Positions 47,573 to 60,278 of a stretch of DNA of 64,000 nucleotides are shown piece after piece; positions within the stretch are counted from its first letter, which is position 1; every line of letters begins with the position of its first letter. Below the pieces are notes generated by a model. The model was given only the letters and a program-made list of their open reading frames with translations, was not told the DNA's origin and did not search any database. Source of the DNA: Luzula sylvatica (lineage: Eukaryota > Streptophyta > Magnoliopsida > Poales > Juncaceae); assembly GCA_946800325.1 (NCBI GenBank), contig OX326957.1:28057054-28121053 (forward strand), read 5' to 3'. The position numbers and the translations under genes are program-made.

Positions 47573-49410
47573 TGAGGATTAAAAATAAAAATAAAGAACC
47601 TTAGAGGGAGCTTTGCCCCAGATTGTAGATTTGCCATTAGTTCTCCTAAACTCTTGGCGTTGTCTATCACAATCATAATTGATATATATGCACGCAAGCC
47701 CTCCAATTAATATTAATAACGCCAGCTACAAACAAAATTATAAAAAGGTTTGTTAAATGCGAATAGGTAAAACTAGAGGGAGTGGAATGAAAAATTACCT
47801 GAATACCAAGATTAACAGGATGATTCACAAGATACATTCCTGGCGAAGTATATATAGACGGGACCCACACCAAACATCCCCAGCAAATATAAAATCCAGC
47901 TATAATTAAATAAATAATAATTTATTAGAAAAAATAAAAAAATAAAGGGGTATTTTTGAAATACCTCGATCATGAGCTATGTCCATGGTGCACCAATAAC
48001 CAGATTCCCACCAGAAGAATTTCGTTATGTAAACCAGCATTAGTACTGTGTTTACCAGCATCGAATCTGCCACCTCTCCATTTGTCTCGTACTGGAGATC
48101 ACAAGTTATATCGATTTCATAAATAAATAAATAAAATGTGAAAATATTAAAAAAATTGCGAACCTGTTTGATGCAATAAGTGAGAGCAAGTACGGCCCAT
48201 GACATCATGCCGAATCGACAATTCGTGAATACTTTTATATCGAAATATTTCCCAATTCTTGGATATAATTCCATACCCTAAATAAATAACATACAGAATT
48301 AAAAAGAATATTCGTTATTAATTTATAAATGTAAAATTAAGCAAACTAACCCAGTAGAAATCGATTATTGCGTTTCCTGACGAGCCCGAATCAGAAGAAG
48401 ATGGTGCGAAATGGCCCTTCATTAAAAAATGAATTACGATGTGAATAAGATAAGAAATTGATTGTTTAAATTAATTAATTGTTTTTATTTTTTTACTTTG
48501 AGGTATAGCAAAATGCAGAAAATAAAGCTTCCAAAAACAAGGGCAGAATATATCTCGCCCAAATGATCATATACTATACTTGGATTGAATATACCAAACC
48601 TACAAAATTGAATAACACGAACTGTTAATTTTCATATATACCCTCAGAAAATTTGATATTTGACACATTAATGCAAAATTTCATACCACCAGAGGGCAAG
48701 ATAAGCCAACAAAGTCACTGCATAAGCTTGCAATCCATTTGCCTTGTAAACTGGTATATTGCCAGATGGCGAAACGGGTCCGTGGAACTGCTTGCCTGGA
48801 AGTGCCAGCTGCAGAAAGGCCTCGAATGCCCCGAAACAAGCGATTATTTTCCATGCAATAGGAGACGGCATTGGCCAAATAGATTTTAATCCCTCAAATC
48901 CATTTGTTTTTAAGTAGTCGAATGTTTGCAGTATTGATCCGTCTGCATGAACCATAGTGTACCATCTGTACCAATTGAAAGATTGACTGATTAAAGAGTC
49001 GTACGAAATTGAAATTTATGCCAAAAAGAACGAATCTTTCTTTGCCAATAGAAGTTTTTGATAATGGAAAACCATGTATCTTTCTTTTTGAAAATAAGGA
49101 CGAATGAAATTTCTTGCTGAATCACTCAATGGTCCAATAAGATTTTTACAACCAAATACAAATAGTTTTAAGTATACTTAACATAGTTTTTGCAACAACA
49201 AAAAAGACAGTTCAATAATTCCAAATTAATTGAGAAAAATACTGGAAATCTAAGTGGAAAAGGGAACTAATTAGATCGAATTACAGATCCGAAAGAAATC
49301 AATCAGAGAGTTAATTAGGCTTACAGTAGGATTACAAATGGTGGGCAGAGAGTGAGAAGAGAAATCATGGAACTGTAAGTCAGCCATGGCGAATGCACCG
49401 TCTCCGCCAT
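46929..49410 (-). CDS. DWF5: Sterol delta-7 reductase (7-dehydrocholesterol reductase, DWF5)
   Basis: Twelve exons on the minus strand: 49410-49325, 48965-48687, 48599-48497, 48416-48351, 48277-48164, 48091-47965, 47899-47799, 47725-47600, 47459-47395, 47311-47230, 47158-47076 and 46995-46929. All have GT/AG borders and together give 432 codons, the length I recall for Arabidopsis DWF5. The protein starts MAETVHSPWLTYSS and contains LLWYTMVHADGS, YPRIGKYFDIKVFTNCRFGM (ERG4/ERG24 signature), VPSIYTSPGMYLVNHP, YINYDCDRQRQEFRRTNG and the C-terminal LFDRAKRDDDRC ... YRVIPGIY. It is a multi-span ER enzyme that reduces the delta-7 bond of sterols with NADPH, on the way to campesterol and brassinosteroids. 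Nothing in the coding sequence looks damaged. A (GA)n tract abuts the ATG, and a Helitron end lies 119 bp upstream. Confidence 0.97.
47188..47224. repeat. (GA)n microsatellite at a DWF5 splice donor
   Basis: About 18 GA units lie in DWF5 intron 10. On the transcript they read (CT)n and begin about 6 nt after the donor at 47229. A polypyrimidine tract so close to a donor is unusual and could modulate splicing, but the site is otherwise normal. Confidence 0.9.
47525..47572. repeat. (AAT)n microsatellite in a DWF5 intron
   Basis: About 16 AAT units lie in the intron between exons 8 and 9. A simple length-variable tract. Confidence 0.95.
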
Positions 49411-49435
49411 CTCTCTCTCTCTCTCTCTCTCTCTC
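49411..49435 (-). promoter_or_regulatory. GA-repeat leader immediately before the DWF5 ATG
   Basis: On the transcript strand about twelve GA units end directly at the start codon, preceded by ATCGAGATCGAG. GA-rich leaders bind BBR/BPC-type factors in plants and are frequent in 5' UTRs. The start codon is fixed by the protein match (MAETVHSP). Confidence 0.7.
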
Positions 49436-49528
49436 GATCTCGATCGAGTATTGTGGTGGAGTATAACTGAACTCTGTGAGTCTGCAGTCTTTCACCGTAG
49501 AATCCTTACCTGTCCTTTTGGATGTATA

Positions 49529-49700
49529 CTAGTCTCGGCACGTGCGTAGCACATGTTAATCATATCTTATCATCTTACTTATGTTTGATTTAACATGATT
49601 TAAATCATCTTTTGTTGTTTTTAGAAACACCAAAAAAAAAATTAAATAAAAAATTTCGTATTTAAAATCAGAAATCATATTTCATGTTATGTTGATAATT
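49529..49700 (-). mobile_element. Helitron 3' end in the DWF5 promoter
   Basis: On the minus strand: a GC-rich GTGCTACGCACGTGCCGAGA block, then CTAG and host T at 49528. It shares GCACGTGC and the following 150 bp (AATCATATTTCATGTTA, TAATTAATG) with the terminus at 11366. The element lies upstream of DWF5, with its end 119 bp from the ATG. Its 5' end was not located. Confidence 0.55.
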
Positions 49701-50940
49701 AATGTACCCATACTTTTATTTTTGAACTGCTAGATTATAATATGTGTGAAAAAATTTAGACAATCGATTAATTATTTCGATAATTTTTATAAGGCAACAT
49801 CGTTTTACATTCATGATTCGTCGGGTCCACTTTTGTTCAAGTTCATTTAAAATTACTACATATTAACATTTGACATGCTTAAACATGTATTGCATTATAT
49901 GTTGACTCGAAATGTATAAAATTGCCTAAACATCTACAAATTCTAAAAATATCATGGACACCCTTAAATATTGGAAGTTATCATGCATATTCCTTCAAAA
50001 TTGTCAAATTATCACGTATCATTAACATATCAGAAATTAACTCTTCTATCTGTTCGTATCTATCCTCAATTTTAATAGTCATCATCGATGAAGAAAAAGA
50101 AAATAATCGAGCAAAATTCTAAATTTTCGAACGTTCAGATTGCTCTGTTGTCTGTTAAAGTTGTAAAAATTTTCAAAAGAATACACGGTGATGATCATGA
50201 TGATGATATGTTAATGATAGTTGTTATGCACAGAAAGTGAAATCGTGTATAAGCCCCATTTTTATAATAACTTTATAAATAAGTTATAATATAACCAGTA
50301 AGAACTGCCTTATCAATAAGAGCAAAAATTAATTTGGTAACCTCATATTTTTCGTTCGCATTTCACAAATTCGACCTGAACTCATTTCGTACCAGCGGAA
50401 AAGAAAAGAATTAGTCAGACCATACATGTTAATCGAGCCTTTTGATCCTTCCATTACACCTGAGAAAAAATTATCATAATAAAGCCTTTTAATCATTTCT
50501 TTTCAACAACTCATGAGTTGCAAGAGAAAAAAACACATAGGAAATGAGACAAACCATCAGAGCAAGTAAAATCAATGGATACATATAATTTTTCCTCATA
50601 GCCATGACATCGTGAAAAAAAATTCGATCAATACACAACACACGTCATGCAAGAAAGAGTTCGTAATATAATAATAAACCATAATATTTCATCATTATTT
50701 TTTCCCTTTACTCAACAAACAACACCATAATAGAACAAAATATGAAATTGCATCTTTTTCATTTGTTTTGCTATTTCAATCTCTGTTCATTGTCAAAAAA
50801 AATAAGTCTCACAAATATATTTTCATCAAAAAATCGTGTTCAAGGAGCATCTTCAATTTATTGAAACAAACAGTAAGTTGGTAGGACTCAATCAAAAAGC
50901 TCGAGGAGCTTAGGCAAACCATCGTTAGGCAGGGCTAAAT
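49701..50940. other. Intergenic, probably Helitron interior
   Basis: No clear element end. A 38-codon minus-strand frame with a hydrophobic core (50605-50489) is mentioned under findings. The tandem array starts near 50945. Confidence 0.35.
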
Positions 50941-50944
50941 GCAA

Positions 50945-52600
50945 TCGGTACTAAAACTATGTTTTGGCAGCAGCAGAATGTAAACGGCACCAAAACTATC
51001 TTTTGGCAGCGGTCAAGGTAAAGGCACCAAAACTATATTTTTTGCAGCGGACAAACTAAAAGGCACCAAAACTATCTTTCGGCAGCGTACACTGTCAAAG
51101 ACACCAAAACCTTCTTTTGGCAGCGGACACTGTAAAGGCACCAAAACTATCTTTTGGCAGCTGACACTGTAAAAGGCACAAAACTATTTTTTGGCAGCGG
51201 ACACTGTAGAGGCACCAAAACTATCTTTTGGCAGCGGACACAGTAAAAGGCACCAAAACTATCTTTTGGCAGCGGACACTGTGAACGGCACCAAAACTAT
51301 CTTTTGGGAGCATAAAAGCACCAAAACTCTTTTGGCAGCGGAAACTGTAAAAGACACCAAAACTATCTTTTGGCAGCTAACACAGTAAAGGCACCAAAAC
51401 TATCTTTTGGCAGCGGACACTGTTAAAATCCACCAAAACTAACCTTTGGCAGCGGACACGGTAAAAGGCACCAAAACTATCTTTTGGCAGCGGACACTGT
51501 AAAAGGCACCAAAACTATTTTTTGGCAGCGGATGCATCAAAGGCACCAAACTATCTTTTGGCAGCGGACACAGTAAGGCACCAAAACTATCTTTTGGCAG
51601 CGGATACTGTGAACGGCACCAAAACTATCTTTTGGCAGCGGAAACTTTAATAGGCACCAAAACTATCTTTTGTCAACGGACACTTTAAAAGGCACTAAAA
51701 CTATCTATTGGCAGCGGACACAGTAAATGGTACCAAAACTATTTGTTGACAGCTGACACTGTAAAAGACACTAAAACTATCTTTTGGCAGCGGAAACATT
51801 AAAAGGCACCAAAACTATCTTTTGGCCGCGGACACTGTAAGGCACCAAAACTATCTTTTGGCAGCCGAAACAGTAAAAGACACCAAAACTATCTTTTGAC
51901 AGCGGACACAGTAGAAGGTACCAAAACTATCTTTTGGCGGCGGAAACTTTAAAAGGCACCAAATCTATCTTTTGTCAGCGGACACTTTAAACGGCACCAA
52001 AACTATCTATTGGCAGCGGACGTAAACGGCACCAAAACTATTTTTTGACAGCGGACACTGTAAAAGTCACCAAAACTATCTTTTGACAGCGGACACTGTA
52101 AAAGGCACCAAAACTATCTTTTGGCCGCGGACAGTGTAAAAGGCACCAAAACTATCTTTTGGCAGCGGAGATAGTAAACGGCACCAAAACTATCTTTTGG
52201 CAGCGGACACAGTAAAAGGCACCAAAACTATCTTTTGGCAGCGGACACTGTAAATGGCACCAAAACAATCTATTGGCAGCGGACACTGTAAAGGCACCAA
52301 AACTATCTTTTGGCAGCGTTTAAAATGTTACGAAAACTTTCTTTTGGCAGCTGTTAACTATAAATAGCACAAAAACTATCTTTTGGCAGCGCTTGAAACG
52401 GCACCAGAACTTTCTATTGGCAGTTGTGAATGGCACCAAAACATTCTTTTGGCAGCGTCTGTAAAAGACACCAAAACTGTCTTTTGGCAGCAGTTAGCTG
52501 TAAACGGCACCAAAACAATCTGCATATTTACTTTTATCGACACGAAAACAACCTTTTGGCAGCGGTTACTTTTATCAGCACGAAAACGTTAAATACCAAA
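50945..52600. repeat. Roughly 36-bp minisatellite, about 44 units
   Basis: The consensus unit is GGCACCAAAACTATCTTTTGGCAGCGGACACTGTAAA (written here as two overlapping parts: GGCACCAAAACTATC, then TTTTGGCAGCGGACACTG). I counted about 44 units by eye. Unit length varies from about 30 to 38 bp through changes in the GGACACNGTAAA part, while CCAAAACTATCTTTTGG is well kept. That part is a 6-bp inverted repeat around CTATC. Units at the right end (after about 52315) are more diverged. No promoter or long reading frame covers the array. Confidence 0.93.
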
Positions 52601-55600
52601 ACTTTGGAGTCCTTATTTAGAGTCCCTATCTGAACCGTTCATCATGATTTGATGATTGGACGAGATTCATCTAAAAAACACACGCTGACCAAACATATCC
52701 CATGCCCGAACCCCTCTCTCTCTCGCCAAACCCACCGACCCACGTTGCCGGATCCTTCTTCAGATCTCATCCATGCCAGAGATGAGAGACCTCCTTCACG
52801 ATCAAAAACCTAGCTGTATCTCGTGTAAAGTGGACACAGCTCCTTGAGGTTTTTTCCATAGCTTTCCATGCCATCTCCAGATCTCGTCAATGTAGCAGTG
52901 AAACAAACAACCAAAGGTATTGTAAACAATATTGCTCCTACACTCGAAGCTCGGAGGAACTCTAAAATTCTGAAATCCATACGATTTTGGTAAAAGGCTG
53001 ATTTAGATGCCTCAACGAAGCTCCATGGATGTCATAAAGCAGCAAAAATATAGTTCATTAAGGTGAAATTTACAAGATGCCTCTGTTTGAAATTAAGCCT
53101 TCGTTACTCTTTATTTGTGCAATAAGTCTTTTTGTTAGCTTCAATAAGCATAATGATTCCTCCATCAAATCGTACTGCTCCTAAATTGGAACTATTTATT
53201 GAAATTTCATTATTTGACCAATAGGGACAGTTTTGTGATTTTACAGGGACTTGTTTCTTTGTAATTTCATTTTCAATTTTTCCTTGGTGGGTGAAGGTGA
53301 TTCAAGATCCTATTCAGAATAGATTACTCGAGATGTGTCCATTTTTTTCCTCCGACTTTCTGGATGCCTTTGATTTATTTTCTCAAATTCACTTGCCACG
53401 ATCGTAAATGGATCTCTTACATGGTAATCTTTGCTTGATTTCATTGATCAATTGACTATTTTATTTTAATTCTTAAAATGTATGTTTAATTTCAATTTAA
53501 TTTCGATGAGAATCAAACTTTATTTGTAGATGTAACTCAAGTATTATGTGAGTTCAAAATTCAAACAAAAGAACATAAGGAGGCGCTTCGGATGGAAAAT
53601 GAGGGACAAAAATGTAAAATTACTGAATTTTATAATGCATGAAGTTTTATAATTGAATGAAATGTTATAATGAAATTGTGTGTTGAATCGTTCATGGTAC
53701 CATCGGTACGAATGTTATATTGCAACATGAATTGTATACTGATTATCATTTGAACTACAACTGGTAGCGGTGCTGGTACCGGCATGGTGTAGGGATTGTT
53801 AGGTAGGATTCGAGTTTCGATTGAGAGGAATTGGGCTGTAAATTGAGGGTTATGGTTATGATTATAGTTACGGTTAGGTACATGTTGTAATTGAAGGAAA
53901 TATAGCACTATTTGGGTATTTCGATTATAAATAGAGAGAAATTGTATTTTAATTTGTGGGTAAATAGAGATAGAATAACTTTACAAGTTCAAATGACAAG
54001 CAGTAAACAGTTTTTAACATTTTTTTAAGATCTGAGGACTTGACAGGACCTTGAATTGGTATAATACAAACTTGCATTTCGTTCATAAAACATTATTCAA
54101 TTCATTTCAATTAGAATTACATAATTCATATACAATTCCATAACCCAAATATTTTAAGAACATTAATTATAAAATGTCTTCAAATATATTTGATTAAATT
54201 TTCTATATGTTTTTACATCCATATTAGCGTAGTTCCTATTCAATATTTTCTATAACTTGAATTTATGAAGATATTATGTAGGATAATACAATGCAAAAAA
54301 TATCATGTTTACATAAATGAATTTTAAATATTATTATTATTTTTTTAAAATATAATTGTAAGAATCATATACAATACTAAGTAGATTTAATATGAAAAAA
54401 ATATACTTACCCCTAAATTTGTCCAAAATGTTCAACTTACCCCCCTACTAAAATCTATACCGTTTTACCTCCTGAACTTGCAAAATTTATGCAACTTACC
54501 CCTTCCGTCAGTTAGTTGCCATATCATCAGTTAAATAGTGAGGTGGCAAGATGACATCAGTTTTATTCAACTTTTAACTGTCCATATTTTGCATAATTTT
54601 TTTCATTTGTTGTCCAAATTAAAACAATCATCCAAATTAAAATAATCCAAAATGATTTCTTTGATATCCAAAATGAAAAGTATACTTACTTTCGATTGAA
54701 ATTTCAAGAATATCGTGCTGATAATGTGTTATAAATGAAAGATAAAACAACACTGAAAATATAGATGAGGAAATCTTTATTAGTATATTGAATTATTTAT
54801 GTTTTTTACAAATGATACATAAAGCATGCATATTTATGACACTGTTTGATCCGATGTGAATGCTCCAATGTAAAAGTTATAACGTATAGCCTTTCATGTT
54901 TGAAATGTTCATGATTATCCAAGCTTTCACACATGTACATAATTATACAAATAACATATTAAATTATAATTAATACATTCAGATTCATAACACCTTCAAT
55001 TTTTTGTCACTCAACTTTTAATTATTCAAATGAGTCGGTGTTCCAAGTAGTTGTTAAATTTTAATTTGTGCTAACTGTTTGTTCATATTAGATTTTCATT
55101 GTCTGAATTAGTCACCCAACTTTAAGTTGTTCTCGATTAAACTTTATAAACTGTTCAAATTATATTGCCCTGTCAACTTTAATTACTGAATCTTGAATTG
55201 TTAAGTTAGTCTTGGACGATTGATTGTCTCCATGAAATTGTTAATTTAAAATTTTGAAAAAAATGGTATAATAATATTACAAATAATAATTATTCTTTAT
55301 ATGATTTTTTAACATTTATTTTCTAAATAAATTATGTATTTTATTAATGATATAGTTTTATTATAAAGTTATAAAATTTCTTGTTCGGTTCGATTTTAAG
55401 CAAGTTCAAAATTTTATTCGGTACAGTATGAATCTAGTTAGGTTCGGTCGGAATCGGACTGGAATTTTTCGGTTCGGATTGAACCGAACCACTGAATACA
55501 AATCTCTAATCATATTTGTCTAATTAATGATTCGATAAGCTAATTCGGTTGAATTGAATCAAATTGTTTTTGAAAATATTGATATAATATATCCTTGTTA

Positions 55601-56034
55601 AGGTAAAACAAATATATGTAAGTGTTATCTTAAAGTAAATTAGTAATTAAATTTTCAATAGTTATTATATGTGTTTTGGGAGTATTAAATCAAGTTATCT
55701 GTACATGTAAACATGTTGTAGTAAATAAAAAAAATATATGTTGTGTTATTCTTTGAATATAAACATGATAAACTTGCAAATTCTTTACATAGGTCGTATA
55801 AATATTGTTTTCTCAGGGTCTTATATAGAGTTGTCATAATTCAATGAGAGTGGACCAATGAACCCAACTTTGATTTCTATGAATTACTTATTTGGTGTTT
55901 GAAAACCAGGCACATATAAAAATTTCTTTCTTGAATGGGTCCATCACATGAAACGTGGCACATAATGATTGTTGAAATTATTCTAAGTGTTCACACATGT
56001 GTCAATTTATGAGTGGGTATGAAAGAAATACAGT
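52601..56034. other. Intergenic; TE debris
   Basis: About 52690-52900 is GC-richer with CCCCTCTCTCTCTC and may be the leader or promoter of a lost gene. Around 54405-54560 a stretch with ACTTACCCCT repeats and GAGGTGGCAAGATGACATCAG looks like a transposon. About 55380-55500 is a decayed GGTTCGG-type MITE. No coding region recognised. Confidence 0.35.
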
Positions 56035-57056
56035 TTCGGATCAACCGTAAAATTGTACACAAGGATAAACGAATGTAGTCGTATATTCGTGGCCATAACT
56101 TTCAGTAGGAAAATCCGATTTGAATGGTTCAAATTGGGTTAGATATATAATAAGATTATCTACAACCTTCATGAACAAATATATTTCATATGAACGATGT
56201 ATCAGTGTCGTTTCTGTGAAATACCGAAAGTGTGCAACAGTATGACATACAGTTAGTAAAACAGTCATAACTTTTGCATAAGAACTCCAATTGGGCTGGG
56301 CCAAATTGGGTTGTGTAGATAATGAGATTATCTACAACTTTCGTGTTGGTTGATTTTCTGTCAGAGAAATTTATCAATTTCGTCTGGACAGAATACTGAC
56401 CAGGTTCATGCAGTTTTCTGTGTGAGAGGGTGTATATTGGATATACATGCCTTTTGGCTAATCCTGATCCTATTAGGTATAAATAGGATATTTTCTCTCT
56501 CCTCACTAAGTGAATTCTACAGAATTATTCTGCCCAATACACAAGAGAAAAGAGCAAATTCAGATTTGATCTTTTGTGAGTGAAAAAAGGTGCGAAGTGA
56601 GAGAAATCGAGAAAGGAGTTTCTCGAGTAATAGAGAATCGATTAGATCGAGCAAGTTCGCCGGTGCATCGTCTAGGCAGGTGCATCCGCGACCGTCGTCT
56701 TACGAATCAACGTGGATACAAGTAGAGGAACGACGTTTGTGGTTCTTCGATTGTGATCGACTCGAGTGAGAAAGACGGTGGAAACGCTTGGACGCACGAA
56801 GACGAAGTCGAGTGAACCGGCGTAGTTAACGAGTGGTGAAGGACGCGTGGTATGGGACGCGCGGATTGTCACCAACGTGACAGGAGGAATAGAAGGCGGC
56901 GATCAACCCTTCGTGTGCCATCAATTTGGCACTGGTATAGATCGATCCTTCTATTTGCATCGTACCCTCGAAATCATGGCGTGATCTTGAATTTAGGGAA
57001 CCGGACCGGGCCTTCATTCCGCTGCGCGGGCCCGGGGTCGGGGTGAATTCCCAACA
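56035..57056 (+). repeat. Copia 5' LTR (left boundary uncertain)
   Basis: Ends CCCAACA directly before a primer-binding site, as an LTR should. Contains a TATA box (TATAAATA, 56479-56486) with a CT-rich tract after it, consistent with U3/R. The TG start was not identified; 56035 is approximate. Sequence of the 56050-56460 part recurs at 57070-57280, 57290-57660 and, decayed, at 1190-1500. Confidence 0.6.
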
Positions 57057-57057
57057 T

Positions 57058-57070
57058 TGGTATCAGAGAC
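57058..57070 (+). other. Primer-binding site (initiator tRNA-Met)
   Basis: TGGTATCAGAGAC follows the LTR end after one base. TGGTATCAGAG is the complement of the initiator methionine tRNA 3' end used by most plant copia elements to prime minus-strand DNA. Confidence 0.8.
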
Positions 57071-60000
57071 TAAAATGTCCGTATATGTCGCATCGAAACT
57101 CCAATTGAGTCCAATCCAATTGGGTTAGTTAGATAATAAGATTATCTAGAACTTTCGTTCACGTTCAAAGTCGGTTGGAACAATTTAGTATTTTTGTTTC
57201 AACAGAATACTGAAAAGGTGTCTGTAGTTTTCTGGTTGAAAAGGTGTCTATTGGATACACTTACCTTTTCATTTGTCCGTATTTTACTAAAACTGGTATA
57301 ACGTTCAGTAGAAAAGTCCGATTTGAATGGTTCAAATTGGGTTAGTTAGCTAATGAGATTATCTAGAACTTTCATGTTGTAATATATTTCATTTGAGCGA
57401 AGTATCAGTGTCGTTCTAATGAAATACCGAAAGGGTGCGACAGTTTGACATAAAGTCAGTAAAACGGACGTAACTTTCGGGTCCGAACTCCAATTGGGTG
57501 GGCCAAATTGGGTTGGAAAGATAATAAGATTATATACAACTTTTTTGTTAGTTGATTTTCTGTCAGAGGAATTTACCATTTTCGTTCTGACAGATTACTG
57601 AAAGGGTATCTGCAGTTTTCTGTTTGAAAAGGTGTATATGAGATATACATACCTTTAGGCCTATCTTTATCTCTAATCAATTAATTCTATCATACTAGCA
57701 TATTAGATAATTAATTATTTAGAATAATTAGTCTCCCTAAAAAAAAAAAAATCATATGCATATTGAAAATCTTGTGATAGTGATATAATATGTTTATGTC
57801 ACGGATTTAGAAACATGCAATGGCATGATCCCTCATAATATTTAAGTCATGGAAATGCCTTCCATATCCACAATCACCGAGTTTGGTGATTACGTTTCAC
57901 GTGGGTTCAGGCTAAAGTCGGGCACGTGATATTGTAACCATCGAAAGGGTGGCAAGCGTTAAATCGGGAATTGTGAGGCACAGGCTAAAGTCGACTCACT
58001 AGTAGCTTATTTGAACGATACGTTGGAGATGGTTGTGACTTAACCGTCCAAGCTAATCCGATTAGAGTTCGGGGCATATATAGGACGCACGCACGGAACT
58101 GGGATTGTATTGGATACGATCCATCACCGAAATCCTATAAAGGTTCAAGAGTCGCATTGGATGCGATTGGATATAATCCTACCTAAGTAACGGGATCCCA
58201 CCCGATAGGCTAAAGTCACTTGTGGGAGGAACGGAAATATGGATCTTGAGTGTTATGGACTTGGAGTCCCGTATCGGTATGAGGGTTATAAGCATATAGA
58301 TTAAGTATCATATAATTATCATATAAGTATATAGATTAAGTACGCACGGTTAGGAGCTTAATCATCATCATCCGTTTAGAATTATGTTTTCAAGTAAACA
58401 CCAAATATATATCGATGAGATCGATATGATAGATGGATTTTGGGTCGGAATTACCGTAATTAACTTTGATAGTCAAAGAATAGTTCTCAGACTTAAAGGA
58501 ACGTGTTGGACACGGAAACGGTAGATTCGGGGCTCGAGGCTTTGGCTTTAGAGAAAGCCGGGTTCGATACACTTTAAGAAAGAATCGAACAATATTACAT
58601 GCCTTGTGGTGGCATGTGTAGACGCATATTTCTCAAAATTGTTTTGAGAATTCGGGTGTATATGAAAATAAAACACAACGCTCATGAAATAGTTCCAAGA
58701 GCTAGAGCGCGTTGAATGGTTCAATGCGGCTCAAAGAGTAGGTTAATTTTGAGACGCCTTATGGGTCTTTGATTAACACTTGAGTGTTGATGGTACGAGA
58801 TTTGATCTTCGTGACCGAATATCATATGCATTCGATAGATAACTCGATCCCGAAATTGCATGAGATGTGATTTAAATTTGAATTGGAGATGCTCGGAGTA
58901 TCCGAGGAATCCAATGCATATAGATGCGTGGATGTCCTTGTAATTCAAAATCGGTATCGAAAGAAATGTATGTCTAAGGGTATTTTGGAAAAATGTTTTC
59001 CAAAACGGAGAGTTCGGACAAGGAGTTGTCCAAACTAGTGACTCAAAGAATGGTGAAATCCGAGGAGGATTAAACCTAGAAGTTGATTGCTTCTTTTGGC
59101 ATTGCCGTCTTGGCCATATAAACGAGATTCGCGTATCTAGATTCCATATGATGGATTGCTAGAATCATTCGAATTAGATTCGATTGATTAATGCGATACT
59201 TATTTATTAGGCAAGACGACAAAGGGCATCATTCTCCAAAGGTTGGAGAAAGATCCAACGAATTATTGGAACTTACATTCACATGTAGATGATCCGATAA
59301 GTTTCGAGGCAAGAGGAGGCTATCAGTATTTTGTTATGTTTATGGACGGTTAAAGTAGATATGGAAATATCTATTTAATGCGTGCCGAAACGGAGACTTT
59401 TGAAAGGTTCAAAGAGTTTCAAAAACGAAATACGAAATCAACTAAGCAAGAAAATCAATGCTTTTCGATAGGATCGATAAGGCGAGTATTTGAGCTAAAC
59501 TTTTCGATAGGATCAAAGAGGCGATATTTGAGTTATGAATATTGATGATCATTTATGATTGTGGAATCGTTTCACGATGGCCTTTATTCGGAACATTGAG
59601 ACGTGTCCGAAAAGAGAAAATGAATGCATGTTGGACATGGTTCGATAAATGATAAATGAATAGGATCTCCCAAAAATATTTTGGGGATACGCCCTTGAGA
59701 CAGCGGCACTAATGAATGGTTGCGTATGAGATATGGACCATAATCCTTCTAATCGGTACAAAAGACGCCATATGAGATATGGATCGGAATGGTTCCGAAG
59801 TTGTCACTTGTACAGATTTGAGGATGTGAGTGTATTTCGAAATTTGTTTCGGTTAAACTCAATCCCAAATCTGGAAACTGTTCGTTTATCCTTAAGGAAA
59901 CTAAAGGGTATTAGTTCTAACGTCCCGAAGAAAATGAGATTTTCGTGGCTCGAAGAGATGCCTTCTTGGAGGAGGACTAGATGCGCACAAGTTTGGAACT

Positions 60001-60278
60001 TGGTGCCATTTATCTCTATGCGGGCTAGTGGGAGTAGAATAAATCTCGAAAGAGTTCGAGATTTGAAAATGAACATTGTACCGATGAAAGTTGACATGTC
60101 TTCATCAAGAGTTGATGAAAGCAAGTCGAACACACAAAGGAATTTTTCGTAGATCAAGTAGGCTACATCATAAGCCGATAAATAGGGATTTATCGTGGCT
60201 AATGATGATAGATTGAAATATATGATGATTCGATATCCTACAAGGATGCTATGAAAAGTTGATTCCACATGACGTGGT
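57071..60278 (+). pseudogene. Ty1/copia internal region, decayed, cut by a second insertion
   Basis: Starts with two extra LTR-like modules, then untranslated sequence with repeated GGCTAAAGTC (57910, 57980 and 58210 areas). From about 59090 degenerate pol is visible: FWHCRLGHINE (GAG-pre-integrase zinc finger), integrase pieces FSKGWRK / ELLELTFT / MFMDG, SFWGYALETAA-like FWGYALETAA, then TPYEIWI and SYKDAMKS at the start of reverse transcriptase. Many stops and frameshifts interrupt every piece. The reading stops at 60278, where the LTR of another element begins, so the 3' half is displaced beyond it or lost. Confidence 0.85.

Noticed and set aside
49271..49495. Alternative 74-residue frame over DWF5 exon 1
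   Set aside because: The DWF5 frame (MAETVHSP) on the same strand matches the known protein and splices correctly; the other frame reads into intron.
50945..52600. CRISPR-like array (repeat about 36 bp with hairpin)
   Set aside because: The units are contiguous with no unique spacers, and the window is plant nuclear DNA.
59733..60268. Overlapping 139- and 154-residue frames as host genes
   Set aside because: They lie within decayed copia pol; copia motifs appear in other frames around them (TPYEIW, SYKDAMKS).
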